Source of the DNA: Campylobacter concisus
GTDB taxonomy: Bacteria; Campylobacterota; Campylobacteria; Campylobacterales; Campylobacteraceae
Direction of reading: 5' to 3'
Assembly: GCF_003048615.2 (NCBI RefSeq)
Contig: NZ_CP049263.1
Span: forward strand, 1,860,001-1,924,000
Length of the DNA: 64,000 bases
In this document: one piece after another, positions 26,713 through 35,666 of the stretch
Layout of the letters: each line of letters opens with the position of its first letter
Numbering within the stretch: the stretch's first letter is position 1
Notes under the pieces: model-generated
Database searches by the model: none
Told to the model about the DNA's origin: nothing
Seen by the model: the letters and a program-made list of their open reading frames with translations, nothing else
Translations under genes and position numbers: made by a program

Positions 26713-27837
26713 ATGCTTTTCAAGCGTAACAAAATCATTTTCAACATCCACCTAATAATCGGTCTAATCGCGACTATACCGCTGCTTATCATGACACTTG
26801 CAGCGCCATTTGCCTCTTATAGAGAGGAGATCAAATCTGCGATAAATGAAAAATATATAAATTTAGCGCCTAGCGAAAAGCCAAATTTAAGCTTAAGCGA
26901 GATCCTCGCCAAAGCAAAAAACGAGATCAAATTTGACACGCTTGAAAACGTGCAAATCAGCGGCGAAAACAAAGCTTATAGTATCAGTGTCACTAAAGAC
27001 AAAAAGCCATTAAATTTCTTCATCGATCCACGTAGCGGCGAGGTGATCAGCGAAGACTTGGGCGAGAAAACTCGCATGATAATACTAAGCCTACATAGAA
27101 ATTTAGGCCTTGCCCTGCTTGATAGCAAAGTCCCAGCCAACATCGGCAAGCAAATAGTCGCCATTAGCTCCATCATCATGGCGCTTCTTGCCATCAGCGG
27201 ACTCATCCTCTACGCACCAGCGATCAAGCGAAATTTACTAAATTCACTAAAGATCAAAACAAACGCAAAGGGCTACGCCTGCTTTTACAGCCTCCACACG
27301 AGCCTTGGCACCTACGTGGCGATACTGCTTGTCGTGATGTCGCTAACTGGCCTTTACTGGTCTTATGGCTGGGTCAGAAATAGCGTAAATAGCGTATTTT
27401 TCGAGCTAAAACCAAGCCAAGCGCAAAGGGCAATGCCTCAAAGAAATTTAATCCCAATAAGCGACGAGAAATTTAAAGAGATCGAGACTGCGGAGCAAAT
27501 TTTTAAAGACAATGTCACGCTAGAGCTAAAATCACTCACGATAAACGTGCCTGAAAACAACCAAAGCACCTACACCATAAACTACGAAACTAGCGAGAGC
27601 CAAGTGGGCAAACTAAAGCTTGACGCGAGCGCTGGCAAGATCAAAGAAAACAAGCTTGTTAGCAAGGCTGATAGCATCCCAGAGGCTAAAAAAGCAGGCC
27701 GCAAGGTGCTTAGCCTGCACACTGGAGAGATGTTTGGCGAGGTCGGTCAGATCGTCTTTGCTATCTCTTGCGTGATCGCAGTTTTACTAATAATAACTGG
27801 CTTTTTGATGACCATAAAAAGGAGCAAAGCCGTCTAA
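26713..27837 (+). CDS. PepSY-associated membrane protein (PiuB-like)
   Basis: The 374-residue inner-membrane protein has an N-terminal helix (residues 10-35), a periplasmic PepSY-like domain with FIDPRSGEVISED, paired helices near 150-170 and 200-220 with SLHRNLGLALLD and LHTSLGTYVAILL, a second periplasmic domain with TSESQVGKLKLD, and a final helix after LSLHTGEMFGEVGQ. The conserved His residues fit heme- or metal-linked ferric reductase relatives. The family is linked to siderophore iron release or reduction; direct evidence here is absent. A good AAAGGAG precedes the ATG. Confidence 0.85.
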   Translation: MLFKRNKIIFNIHLIIGLIATIPLLIMTLAAPFASYREEIKSAINEKYINLAPSEKPNLSLSEILAKAKNEIKFDTLENVQISGENKAYSISVTKDKKPLNFFIDPRSGEVISEDLGEKTRMIILSLHRNLGLALLDSKVPANIGKQIVAISSIIMALLAISGLILYAPAIKRNLLNSLKIKTNAKGYACFYSLHTSLGTYVAILLVVMSLTGLYWSYGWVRNSVNSVFFELKPSQAQRAMPQRNLIPISDEKFKEIETAEQIFKDNVTLELKSLTINVPENNQSTYTINYETSESQVGKLKLDASAGKIKENKLVSKADSIPEAKKAGRKVLSLHTGEMFGEVGQIVFAISCVIAVLLIITGFLMTIKRSKAV

Positions 27838-27908
27838 ATAAAAGTAAATTTTTACCTTGCTTTGGGTAAGATTTTAAGAAATTTTTACCACAAACAAGAG
27901 AGAAATTT

Positions 27909-28931
27909 ATGAACAGAAAACGCATCTACAACCCAAGTTCAAATGAAAATTTGACCGACAGAAGAGTCTTTAACGGCAACCCACACGGCATTTTAAATTT
28001 CACCAAGGCAAAATACGAGTGGGCGTTAAAGCTTTGGGACCTCATGGAGGCAAACACATGGTTTCCAAAAGAGGTCGATACAACAGACGACGTGCGCGAC
28101 TACGCCTACAACCTCACAGAGGCTGAAAAACGCATGTACGACCTTGTCTGGAGTCAGCTCATCTCGATGGATAGCTTCCAGACAAACAACCTAGCCGACA
28201 ACATCAACCCTTACATCACCGCGCCAGAGATCAACGCCGTGCTAAGCCGCCAAGCCTACGAAGAGGCAAACCACAGCAAGTCTTACGCTGTCATGGTCGA
28301 GGCTATCTGTGACAACACCGACCTCATCTACGAGATGGAGAAGCACGACGATGTCTTACGCGAGAAAAACGACTACATCTCAAGCGTTTATGAGGAGCTT
28401 GCAGGTGAAGTGACTGATGAGAAGCTACTTCTAGCGATGGTTGCGAACCAAATTTTAGAGGGCATCTACTTTTACAGCGGCTTTACAGCGATCTACGCTC
28501 TAGCTCGCGCTGGCAAGATGCTAGGCTCAGCACAGATGATCCGCTTCATCCAACGCGACGAGATCACGCACCTGCTTTTGTTTCAAAACATGATAAATTC
28601 AGTCCGCAAAGAGAGGCCTGATCTTTTCACACCTGAGACTGAGGCAAAAATTTATGATATGTTTGAAAAAGCTGGAAATTTAGAGATCAAATGGGGCAAA
28701 TACATCACCCAAAACCAAATAATGGGCTTTACAGATGATATCATCGAGCAATACATCCACTATCTCATCGACCAACGTCTAGTTGCGATCGGCCTAAAAC
28801 GCAAATACAATGTCGCTCATCCGATCAAATGGGTCGATGACTTTGCTAAATTTAACGACCAAAAGTCAAATTTCTTTGAGGCAAAGGTGACAAACTACAG
28901 CAAGGGAAGTATCAGCTTTGATGACTTTTAA
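27909..28931 (+). CDS. nrdB: Ribonucleotide reductase beta subunit, class Ia
   Basis: NrdB holds the diiron-tyrosyl radical that drives reduction of ribonucleotides by NrdA. The 340-residue protein shows the metal ligands in order: Asp in ISMDSFQTN, YEEANHSKSY with the Glu-x-x-His pair and the radical Tyr four residues after the His, and a second DEITHLLLF Glu-x-x-His. The tail ends SKGSISFDDF, the acidic type used to dock on NrdA. nrdA is not adjacent. Its stop overlaps the downstream lipoprotein gene. Confidence 0.96.
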   Translation: MNRKRIYNPSSNENLTDRRVFNGNPHGILNFTKAKYEWALKLWDLMEANTWFPKEVDTTDDVRDYAYNLTEAEKRMYDLVWSQLISMDSFQTNNLADNINPYITAPEINAVLSRQAYEEANHSKSYAVMVEAICDNTDLIYEMEKHDDVLREKNDYISSVYEELAGEVTDEKLLLAMVANQILEGIYFYSGFTAIYALARAGKMLGSAQMIRFIQRDEITHLLLFQNMINSVRKERPDLFTPETEAKIYDMFEKAGNLEIKWGKYITQNQIMGFTDDIIEQYIHYLIDQRLVAIGLKRKYNVAHPIKWVDDFAKFNDQKSNFFEAKVTNYSKGSISFDDF

Positions 28932-29409
28932 AAATGGCATATTAGCCCTTGCCTGCGTGCTTTTTGTGGGGTGTGCGAGTAGTAGTCAAAGGATAATTGA
29001 TCAAGCAAATAAAAATAATCTCGAAAATTTCTACGCCTACAAACTTGTCAAGATAAAAGAGACAAGCCAAGCGGAGGTCTATCAAGAGATGCCAAACGGC
29101 GAAATTTCACCAAGTTTCGCGCCACTAGGATCCGTTCTGGGAAATGACGTGATGCTTGGCATAAACAAGCAGTGTGGCTTTGAAGCAAAAGACCTAAAAG
29201 AGGTAAGAGTAGTTTCACATGATGAGGCTAGAGGTCTAGGCTTTGAGGTCTGGGTCTTTAATGATCCACTCTCACAGCGCGATGATAAGATCACAGCTAT
29301 AAGCGTTATTTTAAAAGCTACACCAAACATCGGTGGCACGGATATAAACTGCAAAATTCCAAAAAACTGCCATGATGAAAAGCCTATGACATTTATATTT
29401 GGAAAATAA
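28921..29409 (+). CDS. Lipoprotein of unknown function
   Basis: The 162-residue product has a lipoprotein signal (MTFKNGILALACVLFVGC, lipobox LFVGC). The mature part has four further Cys residues, including one in INKQCGFEAKD and two in INCKIPKNCHDEK, which may form disulfides in the periplasm. It resembles no family I recognise. The ATG at 28921 lies inside the nrdB end (11-base overlap) and the stop is directly followed by the next ATG, so nrdB, this gene and the nitrilase-family gene form one operon. Confidence 0.75.
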   Translation: MTFKNGILALACVLFVGCASSSQRIIDQANKNNLENFYAYKLVKIKETSQAEVYQEMPNGEISPSFAPLGSVLGNDVMLGINKQCGFEAKDLKEVRVVSHDEARGLGFEVWVFNDPLSQRDDKITAISVILKATPNIGGTDINCKIPKNCHDEKPMTFIFGK

Positions 29410-30177
29410 ATGAGCGAAAATTTAAACCTAATAAGCCTAACTTTAAAGGCAAAAAATGCTACCGATCGACTAGAAGAGCTTGCAAATTTAGTTGAGGCTG
29501 CACCTGAAAACTCTATCCTACTTGCAAGCGAGCTTTGCATAAGCGGCTATGACTTTGACGGCTTTTTTGCTGGGGCAAATAAAGCGATGCTTGGTGGCAT
29601 GATAGGCAGCTTTGATGCGATGCTGCTTGAGCGCTTACAAGAGGCGCTTAGCCCAGATAAATTTCTTGGTTTTACGCACCTTAGTAGCCTAAACAAAAGC
29701 GCAGGGCTCGCTCAAATTTCAAATCTAAATCCGCACCAACCAAAAATTTATAACGAATTTTTACTTCTTAACTCAAACAACGTCTTTCATTCGCAGTTTA
29801 AGGCTGAGCTTTTTAGGCCAAATTTAGAGCACGAGATCTTTGCGGCTGGCGAGGTGAGCGATATAAATGCATTTATATTTAAAGGGCTAAAGCTTGGCGT
29901 GCTAATATGCTTTGAGCTGCGTGATAGCAGGCTTTGGGCAAAGCTAAGAGGATGTGACATCATCATGGTGCCAGCCATGTGGGGCAAGGCCAGAGAAGAA
30001 GCCTACCTTAGCCTTTGCAAGGCGCTTGCGATCGCAAATAACTGCTACGTCATGATCTCAAGCTCGCTTGATCTTGAGCTCGCTGGGGTCTTTTTGCCAG
30101 ATGGCACGCTAGAAGCAAGCGCAGTTTTTGACGCAAATTTGATCACGCAGATAAAGAAAAATTTAGGGCTTTTATAA
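29410..30177 (+). CDS. Carbon-nitrogen hydrolase (nitrilase superfamily)
   Basis: The 255-residue cytoplasmic enzyme carries the complete nitrilase catalytic triad: Glu41 (LASELCISGYD), Lys131 (SQFKAELFRP) and Cys167 (GVLICFELRD). The family hydrolyses or condenses amides (omega-amidases, N-carbamoyl hydrolases and others); the substrate here is unknown. Sequence around Cys167 (ICFELR) resembles the amidase branch. It begins one base after the lipoprotein stop and lies before pcm. Confidence 0.9.
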   Translation: MSENLNLISLTLKAKNATDRLEELANLVEAAPENSILLASELCISGYDFDGFFAGANKAMLGGMIGSFDAMLLERLQEALSPDKFLGFTHLSSLNKSAGLAQISNLNPHQPKIYNEFLLLNSNNVFHSQFKAELFRPNLEHEIFAAGEVSDINAFIFKGLKLGVLICFELRDSRLWAKLRGCDIIMVPAMWGKAREEAYLSLCKALAIANNCYVMISSSLDLELAGVFLPDGTLEASAVFDANLITQIKKNLGLL

Positions 30178-30200
30178 ATTTTAAGATAAGCTTTAAATCG

Positions 30201-30206
30201 TATAAT
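30201..30206 (+). promoter_or_regulatory. -10 box ahead of pcm
   Basis: CGTATAATAACG contains TATAAT (30201-30206), 32 bases ahead of the chosen TTG start of pcm. It could give pcm its own transcript in addition to read-through from the nrdB operon. Confidence 0.5.
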
Positions 30207-30237
30207 AACGATTTAAAATTTGTTTAGGATAGAAATT

Positions 30238-30870
30238 TTGACCCAATTAGAAGCGATAAAATGCCAAAATTTAGCTAGCGACATAGCCGATGAGATCACA
30301 CTAAGTCCGCTTTTGTTTGACGCGATATCAACAACCGAGCGTGAAATTTTCGTGCCCATCCCTGCACATGCTTACAAGCTTGACGCGCAGCCGATACTTG
30401 GCAACCAATGGATCAGCTCGCCGCTAACTGTTGCTAAGATGACGATGGCGCTAGAGTGCGAAAATGTGGATAACATCCTAGAAATAGGCTGTGGCAGCGG
30501 CTATCAAGCAGCGATACTAAGCAAGCTCGCGCATAGAATTTTTAGCGTCGAGCGCATAGAAAAGCTAGCCATGGAGGCCAAAAAACGCTTTGAGACGCTA
30601 AAGATCAAAAACGTACATGTAAGATATGATGATGGCAACAACGGCTGGCGAAGCTACGCGCCGTTTGATAGGATTTTACTCTCGGCTGCTGCTGATGAGA
30701 TCTCGCCAAATTTGTTTAGCCAGCTAAAAAATGGCGGCATCTTGGTCGCTCCGATAAAAAAAGACGGCAAGCAGTTTATCGCTAAATTTAGAAAAGACGA
30801 GAGCGGAAATTTAGAAAAAGAGTTTTTAGACGAGTGCCTTTTTGTGCCACTTCTTGAGGGCAGAGAGTAG
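30238..30870 (+). CDS. pcm: Protein-L-isoaspartate O-methyltransferase
   Basis: The enzyme methylates isoaspartyl residues in damaged proteins using S-adenosylmethionine, starting their repair. I take a TTG start at 30238, behind TAGGAT at proper spacing, giving 210 residues; the frame also opens at a TTG at 30220 with a worse context. The SAM-binding LEIGCGSGYQ is at residues 81-90 and the conserved ISSPLTVAKMT before it at 59-69. The length is that of the family. A small hairpin follows the gene. Confidence 0.93.
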   Translation: MTQLEAIKCQNLASDIADEITLSPLLFDAISTTEREIFVPIPAHAYKLDAQPILGNQWISSPLTVAKMTMALECENVDNILEIGCGSGYQAAILSKLAHRIFSVERIEKLAMEAKKRFETLKIKNVHVRYDDGNNGWRSYAPFDRILLSAAADEISPNLFSQLKNGGILVAPIKKDGKQFIAKFRKDESGNLEKEFLDECLFVPLLEGRE

Positions 30871-30885
30871 AGGCTTTACCTCTAC
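30867..30885. terminator. Hairpin between convergent pcm and the 30888 gene
   Basis: GTAGAGG (30867-30873) and CCTCTAC (30879-30885) form a 7-bp stem with a CTTTA loop directly at the end of pcm. U-runs are poor, so termination is likely but weak. Confidence 0.5.
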
Positions 30886-30887
30886 AA

Positions 30888-31370
30888 CTACCACCTAACC
30901 AGCCACTCGCCGCTAGGGTACTGCGTAAATATAAGATCATCAAATTTTGTAGTTTCTTCGCCATCTGCTGTGATAAATGTAACGCTAAAGCTAAATGCGT
31001 TTTTGGCGATAAATTTCACATTTTCTATGCTCAAGATATCGACGTTATCGCTACAAGTGCCACTAACCCTTTTAAAATGGCTATCATCTCTTCGTAGCGC
31101 AGGTGCCCCTGTGCCTGCTTCCATAAATTTATCATTTTTATTAGCCTTATAGCATGCCATATTTGCTAAAAATTCCTGCATCCTAGGCTTTGCGCTGTCA
31201 AATTTCGCTTGATACTCCTTTGGCACCTTAACGCCCAAAATAGCGCCTGGCACCGTCTGACCAACTAAATTTCTACTTTTTGTTAGCGTTGGCTCGCTTT
31301 TTGGTTCGCAAAAGGCAAAGCTACCAAAAACGGCACAGAGCACAATGACAAGAAGCGATTTGGTTTTCAT
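30888..31370 (-). CDS. Exported protein of unknown function
   Basis: The 160-residue product has a signal peptide (MKTKSLLVIVLCAVFGSFAFCEP, cleavage near residue 21). The mature part is a small alpha/beta domain with two Cys (MACYKANK and SGTCSDN) that could form a disulfide, and ends TQYPSGEWLVRW. I know no family. It stands alone on the minus strand with a ribosome site AAGGAGAAAA. It may be periplasmic. Confidence 0.65.
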   Translation of the reverse strand: MKTKSLLVIVLCAVFGSFAFCEPKSEPTLTKSRNLVGQTVPGAILGVKVPKEYQAKFDSAKPRMQEFLANMACYKANKNDKFMEAGTGAPALRRDDSHFKRVSGTCSDNVDILSIENVKFIAKNAFSFSVTFITADGEETTKFDDLIFTQYPSGEWLVRW

Positions 31371-31503
31371 TTTTCTCCTTTTTAAATAAGAGCCATTCTA
31401 CCTCGCGTCACTTAAAGGTTGCTTGGATAGGTTAAAATTTTAACAAATCATCTACGTGAGTAAAAGATGGCAAAGCCTAAGCCTTGCCTTGAATTAGAAT
31501 TTA

Positions 31504-32088
31504 TTAGAATTTATAAGTATATCCTGTGTAAATTCCCACGGTTGTATCCCTTAGCTGAGCGCCACTATTTTTCTTATAAAATGTCTTATCAGCTTTTAGA
31601 CCAAACTCAAGCGCGTTGTGAGCGTCAAATGAGTAGATACCGCCAGCTTTTGCGCCAACTAGCAAGCCTTTGAAATTTTTCTTGCTAGTTTCGTTTTCAA
31701 AGCTTTGTCTAACACTTAGATAACCAAGACCAGCATAACCGCCAAGCACAGCTTTAAAGTTTTCAGTGATGTTTGGTGTGTAGTCAGCGCCTGCTAAAAG
31801 CTTATGTTTGCTCCATTTTGCGTCTGCTTCGCCAGCATTTTTTCTAGCTTTAAAGTCATAGTAGTAGCCACCATACGCTCTATAGCTGTCAAAATCATAA
31901 CCGCCATAAAAGCCAAGTCCGTAGTGACCTTTGTTGAAGTTATTTTTTTCACTTTTTGCGATATTTTTAGTTTTGATCTTTGAGTTGAACGAATAATCGC
32001 CCTCGCCACCGACAAATGCACCTTGCGCAAGTGCAGCTGAACTAAGTAAAGCTAAAACCAAGCTTGATTTTACAAGTAAATTTTTCAT
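31504..32088 (-). CDS. Outer-membrane beta-barrel protein, paralogue 1
   Basis: The 194-residue product has a signal peptide (MKNLLVKSSLVLALLSSAALAQ) and about eight amphipathic strands with an alternating pattern, such as GYDFDSYRAYGGYYYDF and HKLLAGADYTPNI. It ends TGYTYKF, a Phe-ending beta signal for BAM insertion. It resembles small OmpA/OmpX-like barrels. Two paralogues of similar size lie at 32989 and 35667. Function unknown; such proteins are often adhesion-, stress- or antigen-related. Confidence 0.85.
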   Translation of the reverse strand: MKNLLVKSSLVLALLSSAALAQGAFVGGEGDYSFNSKIKTKNIAKSEKNNFNKGHYGLGFYGGYDFDSYRAYGGYYYDFKARKNAGEADAKWSKHKLLAGADYTPNITENFKAVLGGYAGLGYLSVRQSFENETSKKNFKGLLVGAKAGGIYSFDAHNALEFGLKADKTFYKKNSGAQLRDTTVGIYTGYTYKF

Positions 32089-32257
32089 ACTTCTCCTTTA
32101 AAAATTTTCGTGATTTTACTATTACGCGTTTAATCTATATGAAATTTAAATTTAACAAAGCCCTATTTTTCGCTCTTTTCAGCCTTTAAAATTTAAATTT
32201 ATTTATATTTACTATTAAATTTTAAAATTAGAAGAAATTTTCATCAAAGGAGAGAAA

Positions 32258-32476
32258 ATGGCACTAGATAAAGAGCTAGTAAATTTCGGTGAAGAGCATG
32301 AGCTAAATGCGATCCTTTCAAAATTTGGCAAATCACAAAGCCAAAAAAATAGAGCAACTCTAGGCGAGCTTGGCAAAAAATGCAAGGAAAAACTTGCTAA
32401 AAGAGTGCTAACTCAAGACGAATTTGGTGAGTTTGTAAAAGCTCACTTAAAAGAGCTTGAAGACAAAAAAGCTTAA
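32258..32476 (+). CDS. Small charged protein of unknown function
   Basis: A 72-residue cytoplasmic protein with no signal or membrane part, rich in Lys and Glu and mainly helical (SQSQKNRATLGELGKKCKEKLAKR, in pieces). It has an AAAGGAGAG ribosome site directly ahead of the ATG and a terminator behind it, which argues for a real gene. I know no family. It lies between two outer-membrane barrel genes but is transcribed the other way. Confidence 0.6.
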   Translation: MALDKELVNFGEEHELNAILSKFGKSQSQKNRATLGELGKKCKEKLAKRVLTQDEFGEFVKAHLKELEDKKA

Positions 32477-32478
32477 AT

Positions 32479-32498
32479 TTCTGGGGGAGACCCCAGAA
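32479..32498. terminator. Bidirectional terminator at 32.48 kb
   Basis: TTCTGGGG (32479-32486) and CCCCAGAA (32491-32498) form an 8-bp stem with a GAGA loop between two convergent genes, with A/T-rich flanks on both sides. Confidence 0.75.
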
Positions 32499-32499
32499 T

Positions 32500-32883
32500 T
32501 TACTTGCAATCCTCTCTTGTCAAATTTATCACAGTAAAGTTCTTGCAGTTCTCGTAGTTGTATATCCACGAAGCTTTATCGATAAGAGGATTTTTACTAC
32601 TACAAAAGTCCTCTTTTAGCATTTCAGTCTGCATCTTTTTAAACTCATCTATCTGCTCTTTAGTAAATTTATTAAATTTAATATCCTCGCTATCATTTAT
32701 AACAAACGTGGTTTTTAGGGTCTCATTTTCACATGTAGCACCCATTATTACGCTATTTTCATCGACTCTTGTGGGAGCTGGCTCATCGATCATACTTACA
32801 ACAGCTTTAATAAATGCATTATCACAATCAACTGCAAACGTAGCCGTTAAGAGCATAAATAAAGACAATATTATTTTATTCAT
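32500..32883 (-). CDS. Exported Cys-containing protein of unknown function
   Basis: The 127-residue product has a signal peptide (MNKIILSLFMLLTATFAVD, cleavage near residue 17) and a small mature domain with five Cys (DCDNAF, GATCEN, EDFCSS, YENCKN and the final EDCK). The even distribution suggests disulfides in the periplasm. I recognise no family. It lies 105 bases upstream, in the same direction, of the second barrel gene. Confidence 0.6.
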   Translation of the reverse strand: MNKIILSLFMLLTATFAVDCDNAFIKAVVSMIDEPAPTRVDENSVIMGATCENETLKTTFVINDSEDIKFNKFTKEQIDEFKKMQTEMLKEDFCSSKNPLIDKASWIYNYENCKNFTVINLTREDCK

Positions 32884-32936
32884 TTTGTGTCCTTTTTGTA
32901 AAGTATATTAAATTTAATGGTAAAAATACTAGAGAT

Positions 32937-32966
32937 AAATTTGCGCCCAAACTAGGACGCAAATTT
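32937..32966 (-). terminator. Hairpin downstream of the second barrel gene
   Basis: AAATTTGCG (32937-32945) and CGCAAATTT (32958-32966) form a 9-bp stem 20 bases after the stop of the gene at 32989. The minus-strand side continues into a moderately T-rich stretch. Confidence 0.5.
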
Positions 32967-32988
32967 CTTAAGGAGGGAATGTTTAATA

Positions 32989-33573
32989 TTAAAATTTATA
33001 AGTGTAGCCTACGTAAAGACCGATGTTGCTCTCTCTAACTTTAACTTCTTCAATTTTTCTATAAAAAGTATAGTCAGCCTTAACACCAGCCTCTAAAATA
33101 TTGTTTTGATCAAGCAGGTACTCAGCACCGAATTTTGTGCCCAACACAAAACCAGTTGAGTGTTGTGCACTATCTGAATTATCTACTTTAAATTTTATTC
33201 TTGAAACGCCAGTATAAGCACCTGCTACAAGCTTAACATCGCTAGTAATACTTGGAGTATAGTCAGCACCTACTAGAAAGCTGTGTTTATTCCACTTAAT
33301 TGTATATTTTTCACCATCATCTTCTAACTCTTTTTTAGTCTGAAAATTATAAAAATAAGCACCATAAGCTCTGAAGCTGTCAAAATCATAACCAGCTTTT
33401 ACACCGCTGTTAAATTGACCTTTTCTAAGTCTTGCTCCATCGTTAGCCTCAGATAACTTTACATTTGACGCAAAAGAGTATCCGCCCTCGTAACCAATAA
33501 ATGCTCCCTCTGCCATAGCAAATGAGCAAACCGCACATGCAATCATGCTAGCTTTCAAAAATGAACTTTTCAT
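32989..33573 (-). CDS. Outer-membrane beta-barrel protein, paralogue 2
   Basis: The 194-residue product has a signal peptide (MKSSFLKASMIACAVCSFAMAE) and an eight-strand pattern; the strands FIGYEGGYSFASN, GYDFDSFRAYGAYFYNF and HSFLVGADYTPSI match paralogues 1 and 3. It ends VGYTYKF. The ATG at 33573 follows AAAGGATTG at good spacing; a TTG two codons earlier is rejected. The loops differ strongly from those of its paralogues, as expected for surface-exposed regions. Confidence 0.85.
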   Translation of the reverse strand: MKSSFLKASMIACAVCSFAMAEGAFIGYEGGYSFASNVKLSEANDGARLRKGQFNSGVKAGYDFDSFRAYGAYFYNFQTKKELEDDGEKYTIKWNKHSFLVGADYTPSITSDVKLVAGAYTGVSRIKFKVDNSDSAQHSTGFVLGTKFGAEYLLDQNNILEAGVKADYTFYRKIEEVKVRESNIGLYVGYTYKF

Positions 33574-33779
33574 TTTCAATCCTTTAAAAATATAATGTAA
33601 ATGTAATTTTACGGATTTTTATTTAAAATATTATTAATTTATAATATTAAATAAGCATTGATAAATTTACTTTGTTTATAAAGTTCGTATTTTAGGGATT
33701 TATAAAGGTAAATTTATAAAATTTTTAATTATTAAAAAGTAACACCTAGTCGTTAAATTTCAAACGACTAGGCAAAATG

Positions 33780-35354
33780 CTATAAAATTTCTCTTATGAG
33801 AAGCTGTGGCGTAACAAGACCGCGGAACGAATTTTTAGATACGCAAAAGATGATATCTATCATTTCGCCTACTCTAACGTGCCTTGTGAAGTTGAAAAAT
33901 AGCGCCTCAAGCGTTTTGTTATCTTTTTGCAAGATAAGTTTTAAGTGGTTTTGATCCCTACCTATGAGCCTTTCATTTTTTACGACAGCGTTTTCTATCT
34001 TAAAGACTGGGCGCGGATTTTTCTGTCCATACGGCTCATAAAATTCCAAAATTTCAAGTAGCTCAAAGTCGATCTCGCTTGGCATTATGTCGCCAAGTAG
34101 CTCATCTGAGCTTTTGCACTCTTGCATATTTAGGCATGAGCAGCTTTTATTTATCGCCTCTTTAAATTTTTTCAAATTTTCAGGCGCGAGTGTCAGTCCA
34201 GCTGCACCTTTGTGACCGCCGTAGCTTGTTAGCAGATCTTCGTGGCTTGCGATGAGTGATAAGATATCAAGCTTGCCAACGCTTCTAGCACTGCCTTTTG
34301 CGCGACCTTTATCGATGCTAAAGACGATAGCTGGCTTTGCAAAGTGCTTTGCAAGGCGGCTAGCCACGATGCCTATCACGCCTTCATGCCACTGCTCTCC
34401 CCAAGTGATGATGACCTCATCGTCCTCTTTTACGTCCTTTAGTGAGCACTCAAAGAGTTGGCGCTCCTCCTCTTTTCTGGAGTTGTTAAACTCAATGATC
34501 GTATCAAGGTAGTTGTAAGCCTCTTCGATGCTCTTTGCACGCAAGAAGTTAAATGAATTCATCGCATCGTCCATGCGTCCGGCTGAATTTATAAGAGGCG
34601 CTATAAGAAAGCTAATATCATCGCACTCAAATTTATCCTTGCCGTAAAACTCTTTTATGACGCAAAATGCCGAGCGCTTCGAGGCATTTAACTTGCAAAT
34701 ACCCATGCGAACAAGCATCCTGTTCATATCTCTTAGCTCCATCATATCAGCTATTATCGCGATGGCTAAAAGCTCTAAAAACTTGCTCATATCGTAGTTT
34801 AGCTTGCAAACATCCTTTAGCGCTCCAACCAAATACCAAGCCACTTCAGCACCGCAAATTTCGATATTTGGAAAGTTGCAGTCCTCTTGTTTTGGATTGA
34901 TTATGGCGTAGGCTTCAGGCAGAACGGTTGGTGGCATGTGGTGATCTGTGATGATGAGATCGATGCCTTTTTCTTTACAGATGCTAGCTGCCTCATTGGC
35001 TGAGATGCCGTTATCGACGGTGATTATTAGACTTACATCGCTTGCCAGCTCGTCGATGATCTCAGGGTTTAAGCCATATCCGTCCTTAAAACGGTTTGGG
35101 ATCTTTACTAGGTAGTTTTTTACGCCAAGATCATCAAAAAACTCGGCTAAAATCACACTTGAAACCACGCCATCAACGTCATAATCGCCAACAATAGCGA
35201 TGTGTTCGTTTCTCTCGATCGCTTCTTTGATGCGATTAGCGCCTTTGTAGATATCCTTTAGAGCGCTTGGCGTTGGAATTTCACTAAGTTTTTTGTGTAT
35301 GTCGTTACAAAATCTACGTGCTAGTAAATTCCTAATATCCTCTTTAGTTAACAT
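33780..35354 (-). CDS. recJ: Single-strand-specific exonuclease RecJ
   Basis: RecJ degrades single-stranded DNA 5' to 3' in recombination and mismatch repair. The DHH-family motifs are clear: GDYDVDGVVSS, TVDNGISA and TDHHMPP in the first 160 residues, NSAGRMDDA, and GGHKGAAGLTL in the DHHA1 part. I prefer the ATG at 35354 (524 residues), a typical length; an in-frame TTG at 35387 would add 11 residues. Neither has a strong ribosome site. The gene lies between barrel paralogues 2 and 3. Confidence 0.93.
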   Translation of the reverse strand: MLTKEDIRNLLARRFCNDIHKKLSEIPTPSALKDIYKGANRIKEAIERNEHIAIVGDYDVDGVVSSVILAEFFDDLGVKNYLVKIPNRFKDGYGLNPEIIDELASDVSLIITVDNGISANEAASICKEKGIDLIITDHHMPPTVLPEAYAIINPKQEDCNFPNIEICGAEVAWYLVGALKDVCKLNYDMSKFLELLAIAIIADMMELRDMNRMLVRMGICKLNASKRSAFCVIKEFYGKDKFECDDISFLIAPLINSAGRMDDAMNSFNFLRAKSIEEAYNYLDTIIEFNNSRKEEERQLFECSLKDVKEDDEVIITWGEQWHEGVIGIVASRLAKHFAKPAIVFSIDKGRAKGSARSVGKLDILSLIASHEDLLTSYGGHKGAAGLTLAPENLKKFKEAINKSCSCLNMQECKSSDELLGDIMPSEIDFELLEILEFYEPYGQKNPRPVFKIENAVVKNERLIGRDQNHLKLILQKDNKTLEALFFNFTRHVRVGEMIDIIFCVSKNSFRGLVTPQLLIREIL

Positions 35355-35645
35355 AGCTTTGGCAAGGACTTTTTGACGCCCTGCCAACTTTTACTAATGC
35401 TATTTGCTCACTTAAATTTACGCCCAAACTGCCAAAAATTTGGCAACAAAAATGCTTTTTTTTCATCGTAATCTTTCGTCTTTATTTTGAATGCTTTGAT
35501 TATATCTTTTTGAAATTTAATTTCTTATAATTTTCATTGAAAGTAAGATTTTTAGGGCAAAAAACTTTTGTTAAATTGATACTCTTTATAAATTAGCCAT
35601 TGTAAATTTGAGGTAAAAAACGAGAGAAATTTTAAGTAAAAATAA

Positions 35646-35661
35646 GGGGTCATAAGACCCC
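35646..35661 (-). terminator. Terminator of the third barrel gene
   Basis: GGGGTC (35646-35651), ATAA loop and GACCCC (35656-35661) lie just after the stop at 35667, followed on the minus strand by TTATTTTTAC. A small but GC-rich intrinsic terminator. Confidence 0.75.
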
Positions 35662-35666
35662 AAAAA